NCBI GenBank assembly: GCA_963779685.1 | Contig: CAVZZG010000003.1 | Location: forward strand, 1,550,001-1,614,000 | Source of the DNA: CAVZZG01 sp963779685 | GTDB taxonomy: Bacteria; Actinomycetota; Thermoleophilia; Gaiellales; F1-60-MAGs149 | Length of the DNA stretch: 64,000 bases | Direction of reading: 5' to 3' | In this document: one piece after another, positions 43,072 through 50,877 of the stretch | Layout of the letters: every line of letters begins with the position of its first letter | How positions within the stretch are numbered: the stretch's first letter is position 1 | Made by a program: the position numbers and the translations under genes | Notes under the pieces: model-generated | What the model was told of the DNA's origin: nothing | What the model saw: only the letters and a program-made list of their open reading frames with translations | Databases searched by the model: none

Positions 43072-43656
43072 CTAGTCCATCGGCGGGTCGAACACGTCGC
43101 GGCCCTCCGCCGGCGTCAGGCCGGTGTAATGCCGCGTCAGCTTCAGATGCAGCTGCCGGGCGCCTTCGTAGGCTAACTGGGCAACGCGTTGCCCGTCGAT
43201 CAGGTCGTGGTGGAGCGTGATCGGCATGTAGAGCAGCGCGAGGCTCTCCGGAAGGAAGAACTCGGCATCCGGAAGCTCCAGCGGCGGCAGGTACATGTAG
43301 TTGATGAGGACGTCCCTGCTGCGGATCTGATCCACGCTCGTGGCCTTGACCATGCCCTGCTCGACGAGGACCTCGAGCGGGATCAGGGGGACGAGCGTCC
43401 GCACGGGGTGGCTGTAGCCGGTGCCGCGCTGCTGCGCGAGCGAGCAGCTCGGCGTCACGAGCATCGCCGGGCCGAACGTCAGCGGGCCGCTCAGGAACCG
43501 GCGGCCGTCGTCGGCGAGGTCGACGACCATCTCGTCGGCAGCCACCGGGTAGGCCAGCGGGACGTCGCGGAAGATGTCTCCCTGGCTGAACAGCGCGACC
43601 CGGATCCGCGGCTCGTAGTAGGCGCGATCGGGCGGTCGACGGGGCTGCTCTGCCAC
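43072..43656 (-). CDS. Hypothetical protein, 194 aa
   Basis: The protein starts with MAEQPRRPPDRAYYEPRIRV and contains ALFSQGDIFRDVPLAYPV, GPAMLVTPSCSLAQQRG, ALLYMPITLHHDLIDGQRVA and ARQLHLKLTRHYTGL. There is no signal peptide or membrane segment. I recall uncharacterised mobile-element and phage proteins with the same SQGDI and VTPSCxLxQQ phrases, but cannot name a function. It lies between the XRE/NTase pair and the BldC-like gene, all on the minus strand. Confidence 0.6.
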   Translation of the reverse strand: MAEQPRRPPDRAYYEPRIRVALFSQGDIFRDVPLAYPVAADEMVVDLADDGRRFLSGPLTFGPAMLVTPSCSLAQQRGTGYSHPVRTLVPLIPLEVLVEQGMVKATSVDQIRSRDVLINYMYLPPLELPDAEFFLPESLALLYMPITLHHDLIDGQRVAQLAYEGARQLHLKLTRHYTGLTPAEGRDVFDPPMD

Positions 43657-43686
43657 CGTGCCACCGTACCGGTCGTCGCGGACGGT

Positions 43687-43941
43687 TTACCCGTCGTCGC
43701 CGTGGCTGATCGTGCCGCGCATCGCGCGCACGCGCACCGGCCCTTCGTCAGCAGGCGCGAACTGCTCACGCATCTGCGCTGACAGACGCTCAACATCGGC
43801 GGCGGCGAAGCGACGGAACCCGCTGCCCGGAAGCCGCACGGCGCGCAGGACGCCGCGACGCTCCCAGTTGCGGACGGTGTTCTCGTGCACGCCCAGGACC
43901 CTGGCGACCTCACGAACGTTCAGCTGCGTCTTGACGGCCAT
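43687..43941 (-). CDS. BldC/MerR-type helix-turn-helix regulator
   Basis: With ATG 43941 the protein has 84 residues: VKTQLNVREVARVLGVHENT, VRNWERRGVLRAVRLPGSGF, RRFAAADVERLSAQM. This is the stand-alone MerR-like winged helix seen in BldC. It is divergent from xis-int across a 159-bp region with tandem 9-bp repeats, which such proteins are known to bind head-to-tail. It is a good candidate for the switch controlling excision. Confidence 0.8.
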   Translation of the reverse strand: MAVKTQLNVREVARVLGVHENTVRNWERRGVLRAVRLPGSGFRRFAAADVERLSAQMREQFAPADEGPVRVRAMRGTISHGDDG

Positions 43942-43973
43942 TTGCCTCTCACTGGACGATACCACGCGATGTT

Positions 43974-43991
43974 GACTTTGTCGACTTTGTC
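43974..43991 (+). promoter_or_regulatory. Tandem 9-bp repeats in the xis-int control region
   Basis: GACTTTGTC occurs twice in immediate succession (43974-43982, 43983-43991), and a further GACT follows. The repeats are AT-richer than the surroundings and lie 33 bp upstream of the BldC-like start and about 110 bp upstream of the xis-like gene. Confidence 0.55.
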
Positions 43992-44100
43992 GACTCTCAA
44001 TCGATGGTGTGCCGGCGCGTCGAGCTGGACCTTGACTTAGCGTATTCGTTTATCTACTTTTCCGTTACTCAACGAATCCGCGTAGGCGCGGGGAGAGGGG

Positions 44101-44331
44101 ATGGACGTGGCGACGCGGCTCCTCACGGCCAAGGATGTTGGACGCAGGCTCGGCATCCCCGAGACGAAGGTGCGGGCGGAGGCGCGCGCCGGTCGTTTCC
44201 CGCACCACAAGATCGGCCGCTACCGACGGTTCTCCGACGACCAGGTCGAGGCCTACCTCGCTCTCACCTGTGTCGCCACCGACCCCGTAACGTCCAGCCG
44301 GATCAGACGGGGCCTCGGCGGCGTGGCGTGA
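44101..44331 (+). CDS. Excisionase-like helix-turn-helix protein
   Basis: The 76-residue protein starts at ATG 44101 after GGGGAGAGGGG. The motif LLTAKDVGRRLGIPETKVRA, RAGRFPHHKIGRYRRFSDDQVEAYL is the excisionase/MerR-type winged helix. It overlaps the integrase gene by 4 bp (GTGA), the classical xis-int order, so it is probably the recombination directionality factor of element 1. Confidence 0.82.
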   Translation: MDVATRLLTAKDVGRRLGIPETKVRAEARAGRFPHHKIGRYRRFSDDQVEAYLALTCVATDPVTSSRIRRGLGGVA

Positions 44332-45527
44332 CCGCCCGGCGGCACACGGGCGCCGGCAACATCTACGTCCGCCGCGACCGCACCGGCGCGCGCACCTGGT
44401 ACGCCCGCTACAGCGTTGCCGGCCGCCGCGAGCATGTCGCGCTCGGCCTCGTCCGGGACGAGTCCGGCCGCGGCCTCACGCAGGTGCAGGCGGAGCGCGA
44501 GCTCGGCCGGCGGATCGAGCAGGCACGCCGTGGCGACGGCAGCGTCGCGATCGCCGTCACCGTCGAGGAGGCCGGCCGCGACCTCGTCGCCTCGCTGACC
44601 GCGCTGGGCCGCAAGCCGAGCACGATCGGCTCGTACGAGTCGATGCTCCGCGTCCACCTCGTCCCCCACTTCGGCCGGCACCCGCTCGCGACGATCCGCC
44701 GCGCCGACGTCGAGGCGTTCGCCGACCGCCGGCTCCGCGCCGGGTCGAGCCCGAAGACCGTCCGGAACCTGCTCGGCGTCCTCCACGCGGTCTACCGCCA
44801 CGCCCAGCGCCGTGAGTGGGTCTCCGTGAACCCGGTCGAGCTCGCCCATCGCCCCGCCTCGCCGCGGTCGAAGGACATCCGCTTCCTCACGCTCGAGGAG
44901 GTCGAGGCAGTGCTCGCGAGGATCGATACGGACGACGCCTATGGGTGCGTCGACCAGGTGCTCGTGCTCGCCGCCGCCCACAGCGGCCTGCGCAAGGGCG
45001 AGCTCGTAGCGCTGCGGTGGCGCGACATCGACTGGACAGCGCTGCGCCTCCGCGTGCGCCGCTCCTACGTCCGCCGCCAGTTCGGGACGCCGAAGAGCGC
45101 GCGCGGGACGCGCAGCGTGCCGCTCTCCACGCGGCTGGCCGGCGCGCTGGAGCGCCACCACCAGCGCACGCTCTTCAAGGCCGACGACGACCTCGTCTTC
45201 GCCCACCCGCTCACCGGCGGCCCGCTGCCGGAAGCGACGATCACGCGCCGCTTCAAGCGCCACGCGCTCGCCGCAGGTGTCCGCGCCGACGTGCGCTTCC
45301 ACGACCTCCGCCACTCGTTCGGCACGGCGATGGCCGCCTCGGGCGTGCCCATGCGCACGCTCCAGGAGTGGATGGGCCACCGCGACCTGCAGACAACGCT
45401 GATCTACGCCGACTACGCCGCCTCGCCGCACGAGACGGCGATGCTCGAGCACGCCCTCAATCCCGCCCCCTTCACGGAGGAAGGACGACGGGAAGGACGA
45501 CGGACAACCGGAAGGAGTCGGCCATGA
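44328..45527 (+). CDS. int: Tyrosine recombinase (integrase of element 1)
   Basis: The 399-residue protein starts at GTG 44328. It has an arm-binding N-terminus (GNIYVRRDRTGARTWYARYS), a SAM-like core-binding domain (TIGSYESMLRVHLVPHFG) and a catalytic domain with HSGLRKGELVALRW (Arg), FHDLRHSFGT (His-x-x-Arg), WMGHRDLQTTLIYAD (His, Tyr nucleophile). All catalytic residues are present. The end of the gene contains the right pair of 11-bp repeats and lies 25 bp from the att core in tRNA-Gln. Confidence 0.93.
   Translation: MTARRHTGAGNIYVRRDRTGARTWYARYSVAGRREHVALGLVRDESGRGLTQVQAERELGRRIEQARRGDGSVAIAVTVEEAGRDLVASLTALGRKPSTIGSYESMLRVHLVPHFGRHPLATIRRADVEAFADRRLRAGSSPKTVRNLLGVLHAVYRHAQRREWVSVNPVELAHRPASPRSKDIRFLTLEEVEAVLARIDTDDAYGCVDQVLVLAAAHSGLRKGELVALRWRDIDWTALRLRVRRSYVRRQFGTPKSARGTRSVPLSTRLAGALERHHQRTLFKADDDLVFAHPLTGGPLPEATITRRFKRHALAAGVRADVRFHDLRHSFGTAMAASGVPMRTLQEWMGHRDLQTTLIYADYAASPHETAMLEHALNPAPFTEEGRREGRRTTGRSRP
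45480..45502 (+). repeat. Right pair of 11-bp arm-type repeats
   Basis: GAAGGACGACG occurs twice with 12-bp period (45480-45490, 45492-45502), inside the last codons of the integrase gene and 50 bp from the right att copy. It is the same doublet as at 37380-37402. Confidence 0.65.
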
Positions 45528-45551
45528 AGCCCGAACCCGCACCACTGCTGA

Positions 45552-45595
45552 GCTGGGGCGCCAGGATTCGAACCTGGGATCGCGGGACCAAAACC
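45552..45595. repeat. Right attachment site within tRNA-Gln
   Basis: These 44 bases are identical to 37255-37298 and form the 3' half of the intact tRNA-Gln gene, so the element restores the tRNA when it integrates. Confidence 0.92.
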
Positions 45596-45623
45596 CGCTG
45601 CCTTACCACTTGGCCACGCCCCA
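45553..45623 (-). tRNA. tRNA-Gln (anticodon TTG)
   Basis: The minus strand folds as a cloverleaf: acceptor TGGGGCG/CGCCCCA plus discriminator G, D-arm GCC-AAGTGGTAA-GGC, anticodon arm GCGGG-TTTTGGT-CCCGC (anticodon TTG), variable GATC, and T-arm CCAGG-TTCGAAT-CCTGG. CCA is not encoded. The length is 71 nt with the discriminator. Its 3' half is the att site of element 1. Confidence 0.95.
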
Positions 45624-45768
45624 CTGCGCATCCCAGTGTAGGCGCGACGTAGGCCGATCGACACCGGGGCAGGCGACGACGGCAGCCGGGCGCTGGTCGC
45701 CCGCTCAGCGCCGGCGAACGCGCTCGTCGCCCAGTCGCTATGGTCTCGCCAATGGACGGGCGGCCGGC

Positions 45769-46248
45769 ATGACCCCCGAGGCGCGACTCCAGGCGCTCGG
45801 CATCGAGCTGCCCGACTGGGGCGGCTCGTACTACGGCGCCGGGTACGGCTCGATGAAGCCGTTCCACATCGTCGGCAACGTGCTGTACCTGTCCGGCCAC
45901 ATCCCGCAGCTGCCGGACGGCACGGTGGTGCACCCGGGCAAGCTGGGCCGCGACGTGACGATCGAGCAGGGCTACGCGGCAGCGCGGGTGTGCGGTCTCA
46001 ACTGCCTGGCCTGGGTACGCGAGGCGCTCGGCTCGCTCGACCGGGTCGCGGCGATCGTGCGCTCGCTGAACTTCGTGGCCTGCGTGGAGTCGTTCACCGA
46101 GCCGAACCTGGTCTCGTCCGGCGCCACCGACCTGTTCGTGGACGTGCTCGGCCCCGAGGTGGGCCTGGGCGGCCGCGCCACCATCGGCATCATGAGCCTG
46201 GCCGGGAACGCCTGCTTCGAGAACTGGCTGACGGTCGAGATCCGGTAG
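45769..46248 (+). CDS. RidA/YjgF/YER057c family protein
   Basis: The 159-residue protein starts at ATG 45769. It has MKPFHIVGNVLYLSGHIPQLPDG, EQGYAAARVCGLNCLAWVREALGSLDRV, VRSLNFVACVESFTEPN and a C-terminal GLGGRATIGIMSLAGNACFE, the layout of the YjgF_endoribonc-like branch. The conserved Arg (GGRATIG) fits imine/enamine deaminase members. Relatives remove reactive enamines from PLP enzymes; the exact role is not known. Confidence 0.87.
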   Translation: MTPEARLQALGIELPDWGGSYYGAGYGSMKPFHIVGNVLYLSGHIPQLPDGTVVHPGKLGRDVTIEQGYAAARVCGLNCLAWVREALGSLDRVAAIVRSLNFVACVESFTEPNLVSSGATDLFVDVLGPEVGLGGRATIGIMSLAGNACFENWLTVEIR

Positions 46249-46256
46249 CGCCGAGC

Positions 46257-47126
46257 TCAGTCGAGGCGCCGGAACTCGAGGATCGCGATGCCGAGCATGA
46301 TCAGGCCCATCGCCAGCACGATGCCGAGCTCGAGCACGGTCGGCACCCGCCACCCGAACCACGACACCCCGGGATCGAGCACGCGACGTGTGCGCTCGGG
46401 GAGGTCGAGCTGCGAGAAGACCGCACGACGTAGCGGGTCAACGGCATAGGTGATCGGATCGAGACTCGTCGCGACGTGCAGCCAGGGCGGCAGGCCGGTG
46501 AGCGGGAAGAGCGTGCCCGACAGGAACAGCAGCGGCAGCATCAGCAGCTGCACGACCGCCATGAAGCTCTGGAACTGCGTGATCCGGGCGGCGGCCATCA
46601 CGCCCAGCGCCACCAGCGCGAAGCTCAGCAGCGCGCACTCGAGCGTCACCGTGAGCAGCATCAGCGGGTCGTAGGGGACGTGGACGAAGCCGGCCAGGGC
46701 GAGCATCGCCATGCCCTGGATGGTCGCGACGGTTGCGCCGCCGAGGCACTTGCCGACTACGATCGAGCCGCGGCGTATGGGCGCGACGAGCATCTCGCGC
46801 AGGAACCCGAACTCGCGGTCGTAGACGATCGAGCCGGCGGCGAAGAACGACGGCATCAGGACGGTCGTCGCAAGCACCCCGGGGAACACGAACGTCTGGT
46901 AGCTCATGCCTGCGGTCGCGCCGCGCGTCACCGAGCTGAGCCCGTTTCCGAGCACGAACAGCAACAGCAGCGGCTGCACGAAGGCGACCAGGATCCGCAC
47001 CCGGTTTCGCGAGAAGTTGATCAGCTCGCGCTGCCAGACGATCTTCACGGCGTGGATGTCGCGCCGCAGCGTGCTCGGGGCGGCCGGCGCGCGGCCACGG
47101 GCGGCCGGTGCGGCGGTCTCGGCCAT
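46257..47126 (-). CDS. ABC-2 type transporter permease (DrrB-like)
   Basis: The 289-residue protein starts at ATG 47126, overlapping the ATPase stop. Six hydrophobic helices are seen (VRILVAFVQPLLLLFVLGNG; GVLATTVLMPSFFAAGS; GGATVATIQGMAMLALAGF and others), with the ABC-2 signature MPLLFLSGTLFPLTGLPPWL-like segment (MLPLLFLSGTLFPLTGLPPW). With the ATPase upstream it forms a drug or lipid exporter of the DrrAB type. Confidence 0.9.
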   Translation of the reverse strand: MAETAAPAARGRAPAAPSTLRRDIHAVKIVWQRELINFSRNRVRILVAFVQPLLLLFVLGNGLSSVTRGATAGMSYQTFVFPGVLATTVLMPSFFAAGSIVYDREFGFLREMLVAPIRRGSIVVGKCLGGATVATIQGMAMLALAGFVHVPYDPLMLLTVTLECALLSFALVALGVMAAARITQFQSFMAVVQLLMLPLLFLSGTLFPLTGLPPWLHVATSLDPITYAVDPLRRAVFSQLDLPERTRRVLDPGVSWFGWRVPTVLELGIVLAMGLIMLGIAILEFRRLD

Positions 47127-48126
47127 CAGCGCACCCCCGCCCGCATCTTCAGCATGCCGCGCCCGCCGTCGCGTCCGCTGGCCTCGGCATCGCGGATGGT
47201 GCGCCCGGTCCAATTCATGAACACGTCGTCGAGCGACGGCCGCGCCACGCTCACGGCACGGATCGGCACGCCCAGCTCCGCGAACAGGCGCGGCACGAAG
47301 CGCTCGCCCTCGGCCACGCTGAAGTCGACCTCACCGTCGCGCAGCGCGGCCTCGATGCCGAACCGGTCGCGCAGCGCGGCGATGGCCGCGGCGTCGTCGT
47401 CGGTCGCGATCCGGACGTGGTCCTCCCCACCCGCGCCTTCAGCGCCTCGGGCGTGTCCACAACCATGATCCGGCCCTCGTCGATGATGGCGATCCGGTCG
47501 CAGTGCTCGGCCTCGTCCATGTAGTGGGTGGTGAGGAAGATCGTCAGCCGCTCTCGTGCCCGGAGCTCGCGGACGTGGTCCCAGATCGCCGCGCGGGTCT
47601 GGGGATCGAGACCGATGGTCGGCTCGTCCAGGAACAGCACGTCGGGCTCGTGCAGCAGGCCGCGGGCGATCTCGAGCCGGCGCTTCATGCCGCCCGAGAA
47701 CGTGCTGACGAGGCTGCCGCGGCGATCCTCCAGCCCGACCAGCCGCAGCACCTGCTCGAGCCGCTCGCGAAACACGGGCCGGGGCACGCCGTACAGCTCG
47801 GCGTGGAAACGGAGGTTCTCCTCGGCGGTGAGGTAGAGGTCGAGCGTCGTGTCCTGGAACACCAGGCCGATCGCCTTGCGCACGCCCAGCCGGTCGCCGG
47901 TGATGTCGCGCCCGGCCACCAGGGCCGTGCCGGCCGTGGGCTGCACGAGCGTGCACAGCATCTTGATCGTGGTGGACTTGCCGGCGCCGTTGGGCCCCAG
48001 GAACCCGAAGGTCTCGCCGCGCGCGACGTCCAGGTCGACCCCGCGCACGGCCTCGATCTCGTCGTAGCGCTTAACCAGCCCGCGGGCGGAGACGGCGGCG
48101 TTCGGATCGGGCGCGTCGTCAGACAC
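47126..48126 (-). CDS. ABC transporter ATPase (DrrA-like), frameshift in the C-terminal region
   Basis: Residues 1-235 are an intact ATPase: Walker A GFLGPNGAGKSTTIKML, Q-loop LVFQDTTLD, signature VSTFSGGMKRRLEIARGLL, Walker B VLFLDEPTIGLD, H-loop TTHYMDEAEH. After LKARVG near 47433 the frame changes; the natural continuation EDHVRIATDDDAAAIAALRD, SVARPSLDDVFMNWTG is one frame away and ends at 47126. One missing G in the GGGGAGG run explains it. As it stands, the frame from 48126 stops at 47251. It overlaps the EamA gene by 8 bp and the permease by 1 bp. Confidence 0.88.
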
Positions 48127-48994
48127 GGGCGACGCCCTGGCGTCCCGACGCGAGCACCACCAGCCCGGCCAGCACGAGCGCGCACCCGGCCACCTCGGCC
48201 AGGGAGAGCTGTTCGCCGAGCACGGTCACCGCAAGCAGCGTAGCGACCAGCGGTTCGGCCAGGACGATGGTGGTGACCGTCGGTGCCGACAGCCGCCGCA
48301 GGCCGCGCGCGAACAGCACGTAGGCGAGCGCGGTCGGGATCAGGCCGAGATAGAGCGCCAGGGCGAGCCCCGACGGCGTCCACAGCCAGGACGGGTCGGT
48401 CGCGATGAGCGCCGGCAGCAGCAGCAGGCCGCCGATGCCGAAGGCCGCCGCGATGACGGCGCCGCTGGGCACGCCGCGGTCGATCAGTTCCTTGGCGACC
48501 ACGGTATAGCCCGCGTAGCCAAGCCCCGACAGCAGCGCCAGCGCCACCCCGCCGCCAGCGACGTCGGCGCTCGACGGGCCCGCCAGGAGCACGACGCCGA
48601 GCACGGCCAGGCCGGTCGCTGCAGACCAGCGCCGGGTCGGGCGGCCGTGGCCGACGAGGATCGCGAGCAGGCCCGCCAGCGGCGGCCCGGACCCGATCGT
48701 GACGACCGTGCCGATCGCCACTCCGGCCCGGTCGAGACCGGCGAAGAACGCGAGCTGGTACACGGCCGTCAGCACGCCCGCCAGCAGCAGCAGCCGCCTC
48801 GGCGCCGACCGCGGGATCCGCCAGCCGGCCACGGCCGCGATCGCCACCAGCGCGGCCCCGCCCACCAGCAGCCGCGCTGCCCCGACACCGAGCGGGCTCG
48901 CATCGGGTGCGAGCAGGGCACGGGCAGTGCCGGTCGTCCCGAACAGGATCGCGGCCAGCAGCACCTCGGCCAGGGGGCGGCGGTCGTGGTGCAC
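48119..48994 (-). CDS. DMT superfamily (EamA) transporter
   Basis: The 291-residue protein starts at GTG 48994. It has ten helices in two EamA repeats (LAEVLLAAILFGTTGTARAL first; GGGVALALLSGLGYAGYTVV begins the second) and ends AEPLVATLLAVTVLGEQLS, the EamA consensus around the last helices. It probably exports a small metabolite. It is the first gene of a three-gene export operon with the DrrAB-like pair. Confidence 0.88.
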   Translation of the reverse strand: MHHDRRPLAEVLLAAILFGTTGTARALLAPDASPLGVGAARLLVGGAALVAIAAVAGWRIPRSAPRRLLLLAGVLTAVYQLAFFAGLDRAGVAIGTVVTIGSGPPLAGLLAILVGHGRPTRRWSAATGLAVLGVVLLAGPSSADVAGGGVALALLSGLGYAGYTVVAKELIDRGVPSGAVIAAAFGIGGLLLLPALIATDPSWLWTPSGLALALYLGLIPTALAYVLFARGLRRLSAPTVTTIVLAEPLVATLLAVTVLGEQLSLAEVAGCALVLAGLVVLASGRQGVARV

Positions 48995-49024
48995 GGGCGC
49001 CGAACGGTAACTACGATCCGCTGC

Positions 49025-49489
49025 ATGAGCGATCACACCCACACCTACACGGCACGGTCCTCCTGGCGGGGCTCGACCGGGATCGGCTACGAGGCCTACG
49101 ATCGCGGGCACTCGGCCAGCGCGCCGCCGGCGCCGGCTCCGCTTGCGCTCAGCGCCGATCCGGCCTTCCGCGGCGACCCCACCCTGCTCAATCCGGAGCA
49201 GCTGCTGGTGCTGGCCGCCAGCTCGTGCCAGCTCCTCAGCTTCCTCGCCGTGGCCGCGCGCGCACGCGTGGACGTGGTGGCCTACGACGACGAGGCCACC
49301 GGCGAGATGCCCGACGGACGCACCCCGTGGATCGAGCGGATCGTGCTTCGCCCCCACGTCGTCTACCGCGGCGAGACCACCGCCGAGCGGATCGTGCACC
49401 TGCTCGAGGTGGCCCACCGCGAGTGCTACATCGCCAACTCGCTGCGCACCGAGATCACGCTCGAGCCGCGGGTCGAGCGTTTGGGCTGA
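49025..49489 (+). CDS. OsmC family protein
   Basis: The 154-residue protein has NPEQLLVLAASSCQLLSFLAVAAR, with the first conserved Cys, and HRECYIANSLRTEITLEP, with the second. These two Cys form the organic hydroperoxide reductase site in OsmC/Ohr. The N-terminus HTHTYTARSSWRGSTGIGYE is typical of the YhfA-like branch. It starts at ATG 49025, 30 bp from the divergent EamA gene. Confidence 0.87.
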   Translation: MSDHTHTYTARSSWRGSTGIGYEAYDRGHSASAPPAPAPLALSADPAFRGDPTLLNPEQLLVLAASSCQLLSFLAVAARARVDVVAYDDEATGEMPDGRTPWIERIVLRPHVVYRGETTAERIVHLLEVAHRECYIANSLRTEITLEPRVERLG

Positions 49490-49536
49490 CCCGGCGAGCG
49501 CGGAGGCGCCGCCCTCTACACTGCCCGCGAGGTGCA

Positions 49537-50877
49537 GTGAGCAGCGACAGCGGCGCACGGGCGCTCGCCTGCATCGTGATGGCAGGCGGCAAGGGGACGC
49601 GGATGCGTTCGGCGCTGCCGAAGGTGCTGCATCCCGTCTGCGGCCGGCCGATCCTGGCCTGGGTGCTCGATGCCGCCCGCACCGCCGGCGCGACCGCCCT
49701 GGTGGTGGTGACGCCGCCCGACGATGACGGCATCGACCAGTTGCTCGGCGACGACGCGCAGCGGGCGATCCAGCCGGAGGCGCGCGGCACCGGCGACGCC
49801 GTCGCGTGCGGCATGCAGGCCCTGGGGGCGTTCGCCGGCGACGTGCTGGTGGTGACCGGCGACACGCCGCTCATCCACGGCGACCTGCTGGCAGCGGTGC
49901 TCGCATCGCATCGCGACAGCGGCGCGGCCGGCACGCTGCTGGCGGCCGACGTCGCGCCGCCCAACGCCTACGGCCGCGTCATCCGCGACGCCGACGGCTG
50001 GGTGGAGCGCGTGGTCGAGGCGCGCGACGCAACGGCCTCCGAGTTGCTCGTGCGCGAGATCAACGCGGGCTTCTACGCCTTCGACGCCGCCGCCCTGCGC
50101 GAGGCGCTGGCCGAGCTACGGCCCGACAACGACCAGGGCGAGCTGTACCTGCCCGACGTGCTGGCGCTACTGCGATCGCGCGGCGGCCGCATCGTCGGCC
50201 ACGCCACCGACGACGCCGTCTCGACGATGGGGGTCAACACGCGGGTCGAGCTGGCCGAGGCCACCCGCGAGCTGCGGCTGCGGCTGCTCGAGGGGCACAT
50301 GCTGGCCGGCGCCGGCATCGTCGATCCGGCGACCACGTTCGTCGAGCACGGCGTCACGCTCGCACCGGACTGCGTGATCCAGCCATTCACGGTGCTGCGC
50401 GGCTCCACCCACGTGGCGGCCGGCGCGGAGGTTGGCCCGCACGCCGTGCTGGTCGACGCCCGGGTCGGCCCGGACGCCCACGTCGGCCCGTTCTGCTTCC
50501 TGCGGCCCGGCACGGTGGTGGCGGCCGGGGCGAAGGTCGGGGCGTTCGTCGAGGTCAAGAACTCGAACATCGGCGAGGGCACGAAGGTGCCGCACCTCTC
50601 CTACATCGGCGACGCCGACGTCGGCCCGGGCACCAACATCGGCGCCGGCAACATCACCGCCAACTACCACCGCGGCGAGAAGCACCGCACCACGATCGGC
50701 GCGCACGTGCACACGGGCAGCGACACTGTGTTCGTGGCTCCGGTCACCGTGGGAGACAACGCGTACACTGGCGCCGGGTCGATCATCACCGAGGACGTCC
50801 CCCCTGACGCACTCGCGATCGCCCGCGCCCAGCAGACCAACATCGAAGGCTACGCGCGCAGGAACCCGGATGGCTGA
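49537..50877 (+). CDS. glmU: Bifunctional N-acetylglucosamine-1-phosphate uridyltransferase / glucosamine-1-phosphate acetyltransferase
   Basis: The 446-residue protein makes UDP-GlcNAc for peptidoglycan. N-terminal pyrophosphorylase domain: IVMAGGKGTRMRSALPKVLH, VTGDTPLI, GRVIRD, EINAGFYAF and DNDQGELYLPD. The C-terminal left-handed beta-helix has hexapeptide repeats ending in the acetyltransferase site NSNIGEGTKVPHLSYIGDAD, GAGNITANY. The start is GTG 49537. It overlaps prs by 8 bp; this coupling is common in Gram-positive bacteria. Confidence 0.95.
   Translation: MSSDSGARALACIVMAGGKGTRMRSALPKVLHPVCGRPILAWVLDAARTAGATALVVVTPPDDDGIDQLLGDDAQRAIQPEARGTGDAVACGMQALGAFAGDVLVVTGDTPLIHGDLLAAVLASHRDSGAAGTLLAADVAPPNAYGRVIRDADGWVERVVEARDATASELLVREINAGFYAFDAAALREALAELRPDNDQGELYLPDVLALLRSRGGRIVGHATDDAVSTMGVNTRVELAEATRELRLRLLEGHMLAGAGIVDPATTFVEHGVTLAPDCVIQPFTVLRGSTHVAAGAEVGPHAVLVDARVGPDAHVGPFCFLRPGTVVAAGAKVGAFVEVKNSNIGEGTKVPHLSYIGDADVGPGTNIGAGNITANYHRGEKHRTTIGAHVHTGSDTVFVAPVTVGDNAYTGAGSIITEDVPPDALAIARAQQTNIEGYARRNPDG

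Larger units (their letters stand above)
37255..45595. mobile_element. Integrative element 1 in tRNA-Gln(TTG)
   Basis: The element is bounded by identical 44-bp direct repeats (37255-37298 and 45552-45595) that correspond to the 3' half of tRNA-Gln. The intact tRNA is kept at the right end next to the integrase gene, and the displaced 3' half is at the left. The offset between copies is 8,297 bp. It carries an HTH/DnaC-like replication module, an AlpA-like regulator, secreted proteins, an IS, an XRE/NTase-fold pair, an unknown protein, a BldC-like regulator, and xis-int. No relaxase or capsid gene is seen, so transfer would need a helper. Confidence 0.9.
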
